Source: Mycobacterium sp. ACS4331
GTDB lineage: Bacteria > Actinomycetota > Actinomycetes > Mycobacteriales > Mycobacteriaceae
Assembly (NCBI RefSeq): GCF_001667265.1
Contig: NZ_LZHW01000072.1
Location: forward strand, 1 to 64,000
Length of the DNA stretch: 64,000 nucleotides
Reading direction: 5' to 3'
Shown here: in pieces, positions 8,919-17,481 of the stretch
How the letters are laid out: every line of letters starts with the position of its first letter
Position numbering within the stretch: the stretch's first letter is position 1
Notes under the pieces: generated by a model
The model's database searches: none
What the model saw: only the letters and a program-made list of their open reading frames with translations
Told to the model about the DNA's origin: nothing
Made by a program: the position numbers and the translations under genes

Positions 8919-10007
8919 CTAGTTCGGCCGGCTGTGCTTGAGCAGCGTCAGCTTCACCATCGGCATGTGCATCTCCTGCGGCGCGGCCGCCATCTGCTCG
9001 GCGACGCTGCGTTCGAGCCGGTCACAGAACTCGTCGGCCCGTGGATCGGTCCGGCCACCCTCGAGGCCCGCCACCAGGCAGCTGAACGTCGAGTCCCGGA
9101 TGAACGAACCCCATTGTCTGCCAAAGGCTTGCGCGTCCTTGTCGACCCGGAACTGCTGGAAGTACCTGTCGTGGGCGTCGAAGGTCTCCAGATGCTCGAT
9201 CGACAGCCCCTCGAACCGGTCCTTCGGCGCGAATGGTGCGAGGAAGTCCTTCTCGCTGCGGCCCGCGAGCGGAATGATCATGCCGTGCAGTTCCTCGGCA
9301 CTGATGAGTCCTGAACCCGACAGTTCCTGCAGGCCCGCATACAGACTGTCGACCAGGGGCTTGAGGCCGAGCTGGCCGTCCTGGTCGAGGCCCATCGTCA
9401 GCACCACGAGCCGGCCGTGATGAGTCAGCTCCCGACCCCGGAACGCGATGAACTCATGCCAGTCGTGGGCGGCCTGGCGCGCGCACGCGGCCCGCACCCT
9501 CTCGTCGCGGCTGTAGGCGGGAAGCACATGATCGGGGATGGCCGTCGGAATGCGGGACAACCATTGGATCGCCCACGACGACCAGCCCAGTGAGACGCTG
9601 TACGACGGCAGGACCTGCTGGTAGAACGACCGCCCGATGGCAGAGGCGTACACCGCCCCGTCACGGGTCAGGTAACTGTCCGGATCGTTCTCCAGGGTGT
9701 CGAAGAGGGCGGAGAAGTCGTTGTCGTGGGCGTCGGTGTGTGCCACCAGCACGGGCTGCTCGCGCGGCGTCCGGGCCCGCAGGGCCTGGATCGCGTGAGA
9801 GATCGGCAGCAGCGCATTGTGACCCGTGCCCGCGCCATAGTCCGCAAGGAGAAGCGGGGTCGGCGGTTGGGGCAGGGGAACGGTCTTGGCTGCGTCGATG
9901 AACAGTTCGACCGCTGGCTGCAGACCGGAAGCCTGCAGCCGCGAGGCAGCGGTGTAGGTGGGGCTGTCGGGGGATTCCGGCCGGACGACGATGCTGGACT
10001 CGGGCAT
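8919..10007 (-). CDS. SABATH-type SAM-dependent carboxyl methyltransferase (mycobacterial FAMT-like)
   Basis: 362-residue enzyme predicted to transfer methyl from S-adenosylmethionine to a carboxylate. The SAM-binding loop DYGAGTGHN lies at about residues 56-64. A later SSWAIQWLS segment (around residue 150) matches the SSYS-x-x-WLS active-site segment of plant SABATH methyltransferases. Mycobacterial fatty-acid O-methyltransferase belongs to this family, so methylation of a fatty or small aromatic acid is the best guess. The start is ATG 10007 with GGAG eight bases upstream. The gene begins two bases after the stop of the small LapA-like gene, so the two are almost certainly co-transcribed. 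Confidence 0.78.
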   Translation of the reverse strand: MPESSIVVRPESPDSPTYTAASRLQASGLQPAVELFIDAAKTVPLPQPPTPLLLADYGAGTGHNALLPISHAIQALRARTPREQPVLVAHTDAHDNDFSALFDTLENDPDSYLTRDGAVYASAIGRSFYQQVLPSYSVSLGWSSWAIQWLSRIPTAIPDHVLPAYSRDERVRAACARQAAHDWHEFIAFRGRELTHHGRLVVLTMGLDQDGQLGLKPLVDSLYAGLQELSGSGLISAEELHGMIIPLAGRSEKDFLAPFAPKDRFEGLSIEHLETFDAHDRYFQQFRVDKDAQAFGRQWGSFIRDSTFSCLVAGLEGGRTDPRADEFCDRLERSVAEQMAAAPQEMHMPMVKLTLLKHSRPN

Positions 10008-10009
10008 GC

Positions 10010-10255
10010 TCAGCTCCGTCGGCGGCGCCGCAGCAGAAGCCCGACCAGGACGCCGACCACGAGCAGGGCCGTGGAGAACAACCACATGGGTGCGGACACC
10101 GTGATCCACAGAATGTGGACGCCGACCGCGTCGCGGTTCTGCGCGATGAAGATCGCCGCCAGGACCAGCAGGATGAGCGCCACCCAGTAGCGCAGTGCGA
10201 CCCGGCGAACCGTACCGCCGGTGGGCGCGTTCAGATCCGTGCTGTGCGAGGCCAC
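10010..10255 (-). CDS. small LapA-domain (DUF1049) membrane protein
   Basis: 81-residue protein with two predicted membrane helices (about residues 24-39 and 56-75), a conserved IAQNRDAV-like segment between them and a terminal run of arginines that should face the cytoplasm. This is the LapA/DUF1049 layout. The start is taken as GTG 10255 because AGGAG sits eight bases upstream; upstream in-frame codons to 10396 give a low-complexity extension that overlaps the divergent gene. It precedes and nearly touches the SABATH methyltransferase gene. In other bacteria LapA family members are linked to envelope assembly; the role here is unknown. Confidence 0.72.
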   Translation of the reverse strand: MASHSTDLNAPTGGTVRRVALRYWVALILLVLAAIFIAQNRDAVGVHILWITVSAPMWLFSTALLVVGVLVGLLLRRRRRS

Positions 10256-10331
10256 GTCCGTCTCCTCAGCTGGTTGTGCCGTCCTGAACGCAACGGTAGT
10301 CCCCGCAGCCCAGCCGTGACACACTTCGGGC

Positions 10332-11057
10332 GTGAATCGCCGCGCCCCACGGGGTCTGATGATTGCCGGTTTCGTGTCGATCGTGGTGTCGTTCATCGGG
10401 TTCGTCGCGTCGCTGCTGCTGAACGCGTTCGTGTTCGACGACTACGACGCCTACGGGGAGGTGCCGATCCCCGGCAGTGCCGCGCTGCACCTGCCCGCGG
10501 GCGATGTCACGATCTCCTTCCACACCGTGGCGATCGGCAGTCCGTCGGGCGCGCTGCCGATCCCGGATCTGCGGATGAACCTGCGCGGGCCCGGCGGCCA
10601 GGATCCTGAGGTCACCGAGAACATCGGGTCGACGACCACCGTGAACAACGACATGCGGCGTCGCGTGTGGGTGGCGCACATCCCCGCCGAAGGGGTCTAC
10701 GAAGTCGAGACCGACGGTGAGGTGGGCGCGTTCGTCCGCCCGACGCTGGCGTTCGGCAGCGACGGCGGCCGTGGTTGGTTGCCGTGGGTGTTCGTCGCCA
10801 TCTTCGCCAACGGCATGATCGATCTTGTGATCGCGGGGGTGTGGCTGTCGCGGATCAGGCGCCGTGAACAGCTGGCGGCGTTCAACCCGTCACCGGCGCA
10901 GGATGCGGTGTCGGCGACGCCCGCGCAGTCCTACACGCCCACCGATGACGGAGTCCGCATCGAGGCGCTCAGAAACCTGGCGGCACTGCGTGATTCGGGT
11001 GCACTGACCGAGGATGAGTTTCAGGCCGAGAAGCGTCGGGTGCTCGACGGGATGTGA
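10332..11057 (+). CDS. two-helix membrane protein with C-terminal SHOCT domain
   Basis: 241-residue protein (GTG start at 10332). A first membrane helix spans about residues 8-30. A beta-rich exterior region of about 110 residues follows, then a second helix (about residues 150-170) and a linker. The C-terminal SHOCT motif of about 30 residues has the typical L-R-D-S-G-A-L-T-x-x-E-F pattern ending in a short helix. SHOCT domains are found at the ends of many unrelated bacterial proteins and are thought to mediate oligomerisation. No enzymatic motif is present. It is divergent from the LapA-like gene, with about 76 bases between starts. Confidence 0.7.
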   Translation: MNRRAPRGLMIAGFVSIVVSFIGFVASLLLNAFVFDDYDAYGEVPIPGSAALHLPAGDVTISFHTVAIGSPSGALPIPDLRMNLRGPGGQDPEVTENIGSTTTVNNDMRRRVWVAHIPAEGVYEVETDGEVGAFVRPTLAFGSDGGRGWLPWVFVAIFANGMIDLVIAGVWLSRIRRREQLAAFNPSPAQDAVSATPAQSYTPTDDGVRIEALRNLAALRDSGALTEDEFQAEKRRVLDGM

Positions 11058-11118
11058 GTCCCCGGCGCTTCTGCTGGCCTGTTGGGCCCCTTCCTCACCA
11101 CCGCTCGTCCCTGGGCCA

Positions 11119-11186
11119 TTCAGGCCACCTCCTTCGCCCCGCTCGTTCCGGGCCTTTCAGGCCATCTCCTTCGCCCCGCTCGTTCC
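11119..11186. repeat. 37-bp-period tandem repeat between genes
   Basis: Two 31-base copies (11119-11149 and 11156-11186) differ at one base and are separated by six bases. A more diverged third copy can be traced upstream from about 11082. Each carries CTCCTTCGCCCCGCTCGTTC. The array lies in the 164-base gap between the convergent SHOCT and metallo-hydrolase genes. It has no hairpin of note and no open frame; it looks like a mycobacterial minisatellite. Confidence 0.75.
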
Positions 11187-11221
11187 TCGCGGTGCTGCGT
11201 CGGTGCCCGGCTGGTGGTTCG

Positions 11222-11842
11222 TCAGTGGCCGCGTTTCACCCAGTCGTCGTAGTTCACCAGTTCGTCGCCGATTCGGGTGGTGTCCCCGTGCCCGGTGTAG
11301 ACCACCGTGTCGGCGGGCAGCGCCCCCAGCCTGTCCTTGATCGAATCGAGGATGGTGGGGAAGTCGGAGAATGACCGTCCGGTGGCGCCGGGGCCGCCCT
11401 GGAACAGGGTGTCGCCCGAGAACACCGCACCCAGGTCGGGCGCGTACCAGCACACCGATCCCGGGGAGTGGCCCGGGGTGTGGATGGCGTGCAGTTCGAC
11501 GCCTCCGGCCTGCAGCCGGACCCCGTCATCGACGGTGTGGAAGTCCTTGTCCGGATGGGTCATTCGCCACAGCATGTCATCGGCGGGGTGCAGCAGGATG
11601 GGTGCGTCCAGGGTGCTGGCCAGTTCGGGGGCCACGGTGATGTGGTCGTTGTGACCGTGGGTGCAGATCACCGCGACGACGTTGCGGCCGGCGACCGCCT
11701 CGACGATGGGGTCAGCGGTGTGGGCGGCGTCGAAGACGATGACCTCGTTGTCGTCACCGACGATCCAGATGTTGTTGTCGACGTCCCAGGTGCCGCCGTC
11801 GAGGCTGAAGGTGCCGCTGGTGACCACGCGGGTGATGCTCAT
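11222..11842 (-). CDS. MBL-fold metallo-hydrolase of the mycothiol formaldehyde module (Rv2260-like)
   Basis: 206-residue metallo-beta-lactamase-fold hydrolase with the metal motif THGHNDH at residues 61-67 and a later His and Asp ligand set (GHSPGS and FSGDTLF segments). Length and neighbourhood match M. tuberculosis Rv2260 beside adhE2/mscR. It overlaps the end of mscR by four bases, so the two are translated together. The likely job is hydrolysis of the S-formylmycothiol formed by MscR, giving formate and free mycothiol. That role is inferred from context and from analogous glutathione systems, not from the sequence alone. Confidence 0.85.
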   Translation of the reverse strand: MSITRVVTSGTFSLDGGTWDVDNNIWIVGDDNEVIVFDAAHTADPIVEAVAGRNVVAVICTHGHNDHITVAPELASTLDAPILLHPADDMLWRMTHPDKDFHTVDDGVRLQAGGVELHAIHTPGHSPGSVCWYAPDLGAVFSGDTLFQGGPGATGRSFSDFPTILDSIKDRLGALPADTVVYTGHGDTTRIGDELVNYDDWVKRGH

Positions 11843-12927
11843 TTGAGGACCACCACCGAGCGCAGGACCTCACCGGCGTGCATCTTGTGGAAGGCGTCCT
11901 CGATGGCGTCCAGACCGATGCGTTCGGAGACGAACTTCTCCAGCGGCAGGCGTCCCTGCAGGTACAGCGAGATCAGGGTGGGGAAGTCGCGTTCGGGCAG
12001 GCAGTCGCCGTACCAGGAGGACTTCAACGCCCCACCGCGGGAGAAGAAGTCGACCAGCGGCATCTCCAGGGTCATCTCCGGGGTCGGCACACCGACGAGC
12101 ACCACGGTGCCGGCCAGATCACGCGCGTAGAACGCCTGCTTCCAGGTCTCGGGCCGACCGACCGCGTCGATGACGACGTCGGCGCCGAACCCGTCGGTGA
12201 GGTCCTGGATGGTCGTGACCGGGTCGAGCTCGCGGGCGTTGATGGTGTGGGTGGCGCCGAACTCGCGGGCCCAGTGCAGTTTCTGGGCGTCGGTGTCGAC
12301 GGCGATGATCTTCTTCGCACCGACCAGGGCCGCACCGGCGATCGCGGCATCACCGACCCCGCCGCAGCCGATCACCGCCACGGTGTCGTCGCGGGTCACC
12401 GCGCCGGTGTTGATCGCCGCGCCGATGCCGGCCATCACCCCGCAGCCCAGCAGACCCGCGACCGCGGGATCGGCCTCGGAATCGACCTTGGTGCACTGTC
12501 CTTCATGCACCAGGGTCTTGTCGGCGAACGCGCCGATTCCCAGCGCGGGGGTCAACTCGGTGCCATCGGTCAGCGTCATCTTCTGGGTGGCGTTGAAGGT
12601 GTCGAAGCACAGGTGCGGCCGGCCCCGCTTACAGGCCCGGCACTGCCCGCACACCGCCCGCCAGTTCAGGATCACGAAGTCACCGGGTTCGACATTGGTC
12701 ACACCCTCGCCGACCGACTCCACGGTGCCGGCGGCCTCATGACCAAGAAGGAACGGGTACTCGTCGTTGATCCCACCCTCGCGATAGGTCAGATCGGTGT
12801 GGCACACCCCGCACGCGGTGATGTCGACGACGACCTCACCGGGACCCGGATCCGGGATCACGATGTCCACCAACTCCACGGGCTGCTTCTTGGACCGGGA
12901 AATGACCCCGCGCACTGTCTGACTCAT
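11839..12927 (-). CDS. mscR: mycothiol-dependent formaldehyde dehydrogenase / S-nitrosomycothiol reductase
   Basis: 362-residue zinc alcohol dehydrogenase of the class III branch. Catalytic zinc ligands are visible as C42 in GVCHTD and H63-E64 in GHEAAG. The structural zinc site is the four-cysteine lobe C93, C96, C99 and C107. The Rossmann loop GCGGVGDA lies about residues 190-197. The enzyme oxidises S-hydroxymethylmycothiol with NAD and can reduce S-nitrosomycothiol. ATG 12927 is chosen because it gives the length of M. tuberculosis AdhE2/MscR; the TTG at 12936 would add three residues. It forms an operon with the MBL hydrolase and is divergent from the serine hydrolase gene. Confidence 0.9.
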   Translation of the reverse strand: MSQTVRGVISRSKKQPVELVDIVIPDPGPGEVVVDITACGVCHTDLTYREGGINDEYPFLLGHEAAGTVESVGEGVTNVEPGDFVILNWRAVCGQCRACKRGRPHLCFDTFNATQKMTLTDGTELTPALGIGAFADKTLVHEGQCTKVDSEADPAVAGLLGCGVMAGIGAAINTGAVTRDDTVAVIGCGGVGDAAIAGAALVGAKKIIAVDTDAQKLHWAREFGATHTINARELDPVTTIQDLTDGFGADVVIDAVGRPETWKQAFYARDLAGTVVLVGVPTPEMTLEMPLVDFFSRGGALKSSWYGDCLPERDFPTLISLYLQGRLPLEKFVSERIGLDAIEDAFHKMHAGEVLRSVVVLK

Positions 12928-12992
12928 GCCTGACAACCTAGTGCCTGGTCCGCGGGCCGGGCGCGGTGAGGGTGCTCGGTAGTGTCGGCGCC

Positions 12993-13817
12993 ATGAGCGC
13001 GCTCGACGTCCTCGCCGACTGGCCCGTCACCAACGCCGCCGCGGCGGTGGTGAGCACCTCGGGTGTGGTGGCCACGTTCGGTGACACGACCGCGCGTTTT
13101 CGCCTGGCGTCGGTGACCAAGCCGCTGGTCGCGCGGGCGGTGCAGGTGGGGATCGAGGAGGGCGCGCTCGACCTCGAGACGCCCGCCGGTCCCGAGGGCT
13201 CGACCGTGCGGCATCTGCTGGCGCACGCCTCCGGGCTGGCGATGCTCGACGATGCGGTGCTGGCCAAGCCCGGGACTCGTCGCATCTACTCGAACTACGG
13301 CTTCCGGGTGCTGGCCGAGGCGCTTGAGGCGGCGACCGAGATGCCCTTCGGCGACTACCTGATCGAGGCCATCTTCCATCCGCTGGCGATGTCGGATTCG
13401 GAACTGCCCGGTGGGGCCGCGGAGGCCGGGTTCGGTGCGGTGTCCACGGTGGCCGACCTCGCGGCGTTCGCTGGTGACCTGTTGACCCCCACCACCGTGT
13501 CCCCGCAGATGCACGCCGAGGCGGTGACCGTGCAGTTCCCGGGTCTGGGCGGGGTGCTGCCCGGGTACGGGTCGCAACGTCCGAACGACTGGGGCCTGGG
13601 CTTCGAACTGCGCGACGGCAAGAAACCGCACTGGACGGGGGCGGACAACTCGGCGTCGACGTTCGGCCATTTCGGCCAGTCAGGCACCTTCATCTGGGCC
13701 GATCCCGACGCGGGACTGGCCGCCGTGGTCCTGACGGACCGGGACTTCGGGGAGTGGGCGCACCCACTGTGGCCGTCAATTTCTGACGGCATCCTGAGAG
13801 AATTCGGCGCACACTAG
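12993..13817 (+). CDS. beta-lactamase-family serine hydrolase (Rv2257c-like)
   Basis: 274-residue cytosolic protein of the class C beta-lactamase/penicillin-binding family. The nucleophile motif S-V-T-K is at residues 40-43 and the Y-S-N motif at 99-101. A late HFGQSGTF segment takes the place of the K-T-G box. No signal peptide is present, unlike true beta-lactamases, so an esterase or amidase role is more likely. Length and position beside mscR match Rv2257c. The ATG at 12993 follows a weak ribosome site. It is divergent from mscR, sharing a 65-base intergenic region. Confidence 0.82.
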   Translation: MSALDVLADWPVTNAAAAVVSTSGVVATFGDTTARFRLASVTKPLVARAVQVGIEEGALDLETPAGPEGSTVRHLLAHASGLAMLDDAVLAKPGTRRIYSNYGFRVLAEALEAATEMPFGDYLIEAIFHPLAMSDSELPGGAAEAGFGAVSTVADLAAFAGDLLTPTTVSPQMHAEAVTVQFPGLGGVLPGYGSQRPNDWGLGFELRDGKKPHWTGADNSASTFGHFGQSGTFIWADPDAGLAAVVLTDRDFGEWAHPLWPSISDGILREFGAH

Positions 13818-13932
13818 CGCAACAGGCGCCTCACAGGGCACAATAGACACGCGCGACACACAATTTGTGATGCTCGTCAGAAGACTGAGGCCGTTGGGGA
13901 AGACGTCCCTCGTCTAACTGAAGGAGCAGCCG

Positions 13933-14445
13933 ATGCGTGCGTCGAACCAATTTGCCGACGCGACTACAGGTGTGGTCTACATCCATGCCTCACCCGCGGC
14001 GGTGTGCCCACATGTCGAATGGGCCCTTTCTTCGACCCTGAACGCCAGGGCGAAGCTGACCTGGACGCCCCAGCCGGCGATGCCAGGGCAGCTGCGTGCC
14101 GTCACCAACTGGGTGGGCCCGGTGGGTACCGGCGCCCAGTTGGCGAACGCGCTGCGGTCGTGGACGGTGCTGCGCTTCGAGATCACCGAGGACCCGAGTG
14201 AGGGCGTCGACGGGCAGCGGTTCTGCCACACCCCGCAGTTGGGGCTGTGGAGCGGAACGATGAGCGCCAACGGCGACACCATGGTGGGCGAGATGCGACT
14301 GCGTGCGCTGATGGCCGCGGGCGCCGACACCCTGGCCGCCGAGTTGGACTCCGTTCTGGGCATCGCCTGGGACGACGCGTTGGAGCCCTACCGCAACGGC
14401 GGTGACGGGGCCGAGGTCACGTGGCTGAATCGGGGCGTCGGCTAG
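13933..14445 (+). CDS. conserved mycobacterial protein (Rv2256c-like), unknown function
   Basis: 170-residue soluble protein with no signal peptide or membrane segment. I recognise no catalytic motif; the fold is predicted mixed alpha/beta. Position between the serine hydrolase and the diacylglycerol kinase, and length, agree with M. tuberculosis Rv2256c. The ATG at 13933 has AAGGAG eight bases upstream. The 115-base gap before it holds a plausible promoter, including CACAATAGAC near 13840. It converges with the DUF4262 gene, overlapping it by four bases. Confidence 0.7.
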   Translation: MRASNQFADATTGVVYIHASPAAVCPHVEWALSSTLNARAKLTWTPQPAMPGQLRAVTNWVGPVGTGAQLANALRSWTVLRFEITEDPSEGVDGQRFCHTPQLGLWSGTMSANGDTMVGEMRLRALMAAGADTLAAELDSVLGIAWDDALEPYRNGGDGAEVTWLNRGVG

Positions 14446-14912
14446 CTCGCCTTCAGCTCACGCGGGCCCAGCACCGGCTGCGCCACGCAGCCGCCGTCGA
14501 ACCCCGGACCCCACGGCCACCGGCCGCGGTCGTCGGCCCACACCACCTGCCGCGCACGTATTGTCGGGCCTCCGATCGCGATGGCGACGTTCAGGTGCGC
14601 GTGGGGATGGGGGATGTCGACGAACTCGACCTTAGTGCCGGATGGCAGGCGCAGTTGGGCGCCAGCCTCGTGCATTCCCTGCACCCGCGCCTGCCGGGCC
14701 AGTCGGTTCAGCAGCCAACCGGCCCGCTGCGGGTCCAGTCCGGTGACCAACAGTTCGGGGAGTCCGAACGCGTGGAGCCCGACCGTGTACGCGTAGGGCG
14801 CACGGTCACTTTCGATGTACTGAATCGCCCAGCCATGGGCGCCGATTCTCATCCGGACCTCGTCGAGGACGTCCTCGTCGCTGGCGTCGGGGTGGTCGCA
14901 CATCCAACACAT
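14442..14912 (-). CDS. DUF4262 domain protein
   Basis: 156-residue protein starting with a CWMCDHP cysteine pair, followed by a conserved region containing a YTVGLHAFGLPELL segment and a WGPG ending. This is the DUF4262 pattern. The function of the family is unknown. The ATG at 14912 is preferred over the longer start at 14966 because GAAAGG lies at the right distance upstream and the domain begins directly. The N-terminal C-x-x-C could bind metal or be redox active. It lies 55 bases downstream of the diacylglycerol kinase stop. Confidence 0.72.
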   Translation of the reverse strand: MCWMCDHPDASDEDVLDEVRMRIGAHGWAIQYIESDRAPYAYTVGLHAFGLPELLVTGLDPQRAGWLLNRLARQARVQGMHEAGAQLRLPSGTKVEFVDIPHPHAHLNVAIAIGGPTIRARQVVWADDRGRWPWGPGFDGGCVAQPVLGPRELKAS

Positions 14913-14967
14913 GGCAGCTGACCTTTCTGTCGTGGTTGCTGTCAGCATGCACGCGGGGTGTGACAAG

Positions 14968-15867
14968 TCAGGCGGGCACCAGAATCCGCAGGGCGCCGGG
15001 CACCGCCGTGATCCGGGCGGGAAGAGCGCAGGCGTAATCGCCGTCGGCGTAGGCGTTGATGCCGGGGCACTCGACGGTGACGCTGGCCGCGCGCCGGGTG
15101 GTGACGGTGTCGAGGTTGACGTGCGTGCCCTTGAACACCGTGGGAAACAACCGGATCAGCCGGGATCGCGACGCCGAGGCGATCATCGTGACGTCGAGCA
15201 GGCCGTCGGTCGGATCCGCCCCGGGACAGATCAGCATGCCGCCACCGTAACTGCGGGTGTTGCCGACCGCGGCCATGGTCAGCGGCAGCTCGACGCGTTC
15301 ACCGTCGTCGAACGTCAGTCGAAACGGCAGCAGTCGCAGCTTCGACAGTTCCGCGACCATCGCGAGGTTGTACCGCATCCGGCCGTGCGGCCACCGCATC
15401 CGATTGGCGCGGTCACTGACCAGCGAGTCGAATCCCGTCGCCACCACGGTGCCGAACCACCGCCGCGTCCCATCGGCCCCGTCGATACGGCCGAGGTCGG
15501 CGGTGTGCACGTGCCCGTCGGCGACGACGTCGGCGGCCGCGACCGGGTCGCCGGTGGGGATGCGGTACTCGCGGGCGTGGTCATTGCCGGTGCCTGCCGG
15601 AATGACGCCCAGCGGGACAGCGGTGCCCGCCAACTCCTGCAGCGCGAGCCCGATGACGCCGTCGCCGCCCACCACGACCAGGGCGTCGGTGCCGCGGTCC
15701 AGTTGATCGCGGACAAGCTCACTCGCGTGGGCGGCGTCGCGGCCGACGATCGCGCAGACATCGACACCGCGCTCCTGCAGGCGGGTGATCGCGCGTTCGG
15801 CGGCATGCGGGGCGTTGCCGTGCCCCGATGCGGGGTTGGTCAGCACCGTCACATGCCCGAGTGTCAT
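14968..15867 (-). CDS. diacylglycerol/lipid kinase (Rv2252-like)
   Basis: 299-residue kinase that phosphorylates diacylglycerol or a related lipid alcohol with ATP at the membrane face. The nucleotide-binding GGDG motif is at residues 67-70, followed by the GVIPAGTGND segment about residues 84-93, both diagnostic of the DAGK catalytic domain. A beta-rich C-terminal half completes the usual architecture. The M. tuberculosis counterpart Rv2252 has been linked to phosphatidylinositol mannoside synthesis. The start overlaps the end of the AGPS-like gene by four bases, so both belong to one leftward operon. Confidence 0.88.
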   Translation of the reverse strand: MTLGHVTVLTNPASGHGNAPHAAERAITRLQERGVDVCAIVGRDAAHASELVRDQLDRGTDALVVVGGDGVIGLALQELAGTAVPLGVIPAGTGNDHAREYRIPTGDPVAAADVVADGHVHTADLGRIDGADGTRRWFGTVVATGFDSLVSDRANRMRWPHGRMRYNLAMVAELSKLRLLPFRLTFDDGERVELPLTMAAVGNTRSYGGGMLICPGADPTDGLLDVTMIASASRSRLIRLFPTVFKGTHVNLDTVTTRRAASVTVECPGINAYADGDYACALPARITAVPGALRILVPA

Positions 15868-17459
15868 GGAATCAGCTTGCCCGGGTTGAGGATTCCCGCG
15901 GGATCCAGCGAAGCCTTGACGGCGCGCAGCACCTGCACCCCGAGAGGGCCGACCTCATCGGTCATCCACGGTCGATGGTCGGCGCCCACGGCGTGGTGAT
16001 GGGTGATCGTGCCGCCGGCGCGCACGATGGCCGTCGACGCGGCCGTCTTCGCGGCGCGCCACTGGTCGATCGGATTGCCGCGCTGACCCGCGACCACTGT
16101 GAAGTACAGCGAGGCGCCGGTCGGATACACATGCGAAATGTGGCACAGAACCAGTGCCGGCGTACCGGATTCGGTCAGTGCCGAGGTCAGTGCCTCGGTG
16201 ACTGCGGACTTCAGGGTGTGCAGGTTCGACCATGACGTGGCCGTCTCCAGCGTCTCGCACAGCGCACCGGAGGCCAGCAGAGAATCGCGCAGGTAGGGTG
16301 CGGCGAATCGACCGTGCTCCCAGGCGCGTGCGGGTGCCTCGCCCAGGGACACTCCGCCGTGCGCCTCGATCAGGGCGCGGGTCTCGGCGTGCCGGCTGGC
16401 CGTGTGGGCCGCCGTCCCCTCGAACAGGGTGATGCCCAGGCACCCACCGGTGATCTGCTGCTCACCGATCTGCTCGGTGGTGGCCAGGTTGACCCCGGTC
16501 TCGGCCTCGTCGGACAGGCGCAACACCGTGGGACCGGTGCCGGTCTGCACCACCGTCCGCAGTGCCGAAGCGCCCGTGGCGAAGTCGGGGAATGACCATG
16601 CCTCGTAGCGGGTGCTCTCCGGCACGGGGTGCACCCGCACTCGCACCCGCGTGATGATCCCGAACACCCCCTCGGAGCCGATGATGACCTGGCGCAGATC
16701 GGGTCCGGCGGCCGACGCGGGAGCACGGCCGAGGTCGAGAATCCCGGCTGGGGTGACGACGGCGAGGCCTCGGATCATGTCGTCGAACCGTCCGTAGCCG
16801 GCCGAGTTCTGCCCCGACGACCGAGTGGCCGCGAAGCCGCCGATGGTGGCGAACTGGAAGCTCTGCGGGAAGTGTCCGAGTGAGAAGCCCTGTGCGCCAA
16901 GCAGTCTTTCGGCATCAGGACCGGTGACCCCCGCGCCGAGTTCGGCCTCCCCGGAGATCGGATCGAGGCTGTGCAGTTGATCGAACCGGCGCAGGTCCAG
17001 TGTGAGGGCGCTGCTGAACGGCCCGCGGATCGGGTCCAAGCCACCGACCACGCTGGTGCCGCCGCCGAAGGGCACCACCGCGATGCCGTGGTCGGAGCAG
17101 TGCCGCAGGATGGCCGCGATCTCGTCCTCGGTGCCCGGGGTCAGCACCGCGTCGGGCGCGTCCTGCTCGCCGCGGTCGGCGCGACGCAGCAGGTCCAGGG
17201 TGGACTTGCCGCCGGCGTGCAGCAGGCGCAGATGGTCGTCGACCGAGACGTTCTCGGCTCCGACGATGGCCGACAGGGCCACCCGGTCGGCCTCCGGCAG
17301 GGCACAGGGGCGTACCCGGACCTCATCGGGCGTCACCGCCGGGACGGTCTGTTCCGCGACGCCCAGGGCCTGGGTCAGCAGCGCGCGGATCCCGTCGGAC
17401 AGTGGTTTGGCCGCCGCCGGGTCTCCCCAGGCGTTCCACTTCATCGGAGGCTCAAGCAT
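15864..17459 (-). CDS. FAD-binding oxidase, alkyl-DHAP-synthase-like (Rv2251-like)
   Basis: 531-residue flavoprotein. The FAD_binding_4 (PCMH) domain spans about residues 100-280 with an FGGGTSV loop. A GHFPQSF-x-F-x-TIGG segment follows, then a run ending in ATRSSGQ, both characteristic of alkyldihydroxyacetonephosphate synthase relatives. The C-terminal FAD_oxidase_C cap contains the HHHAVG motif near residue 490. Whether it makes ether lipid is unknown; pairing with DAG kinase and nearness to glpD1 suggest glycerolipid metabolism. Either ATG 17459 or ATG 17444 could be the start. The first lies inside the palindromic operator shared with the divergent TetR gene. Confidence 0.85.
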   Translation of the reverse strand: MLEPPMKWNAWGDPAAAKPLSDGIRALLTQALGVAEQTVPAVTPDEVRVRPCALPEADRVALSAIVGAENVSVDDHLRLLHAGGKSTLDLLRRADRGEQDAPDAVLTPGTEDEIAAILRHCSDHGIAVVPFGGGTSVVGGLDPIRGPFSSALTLDLRRFDQLHSLDPISGEAELGAGVTGPDAERLLGAQGFSLGHFPQSFQFATIGGFAATRSSGQNSAGYGRFDDMIRGLAVVTPAGILDLGRAPASAAGPDLRQVIIGSEGVFGIITRVRVRVHPVPESTRYEAWSFPDFATGASALRTVVQTGTGPTVLRLSDEAETGVNLATTEQIGEQQITGGCLGITLFEGTAAHTASRHAETRALIEAHGGVSLGEAPARAWEHGRFAAPYLRDSLLASGALCETLETATSWSNLHTLKSAVTEALTSALTESGTPALVLCHISHVYPTGASLYFTVVAGQRGNPIDQWRAAKTAASTAIVRAGGTITHHHAVGADHRPWMTDEVGPLGVQVLRAVKASLDPAGILNPGKLIP

Positions 17460-17481
17460 GCGTTACAGTATTACACATGCT
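17455..17481. promoter_or_regulatory. 27-bp palindrome: TetR operator and bidirectional leaderless promoter
   Basis: An imperfect inverted repeat centred at 17468 has outer arms AGCATG and CATGCT and matches at 10 of 13 pairs. It covers both divergent starts: ATG 17459 leftward and ATG 17477 rightward. On the plus strand TACAGT (17464-17469) lies seven bases before ATG 17477, the spacing expected for a -10 box of a leaderless mRNA. The minus strand shows TACTGT in the mirror position. No Shine-Dalgarno sequence precedes either start. Confidence 0.65.

Noticed and set aside
11119..11186. Tandem repeats considered as a CRISPR fragment
   Set aside because: Copies are 31 bases with six-base gaps, not spacers; no cas genes and no dyad.
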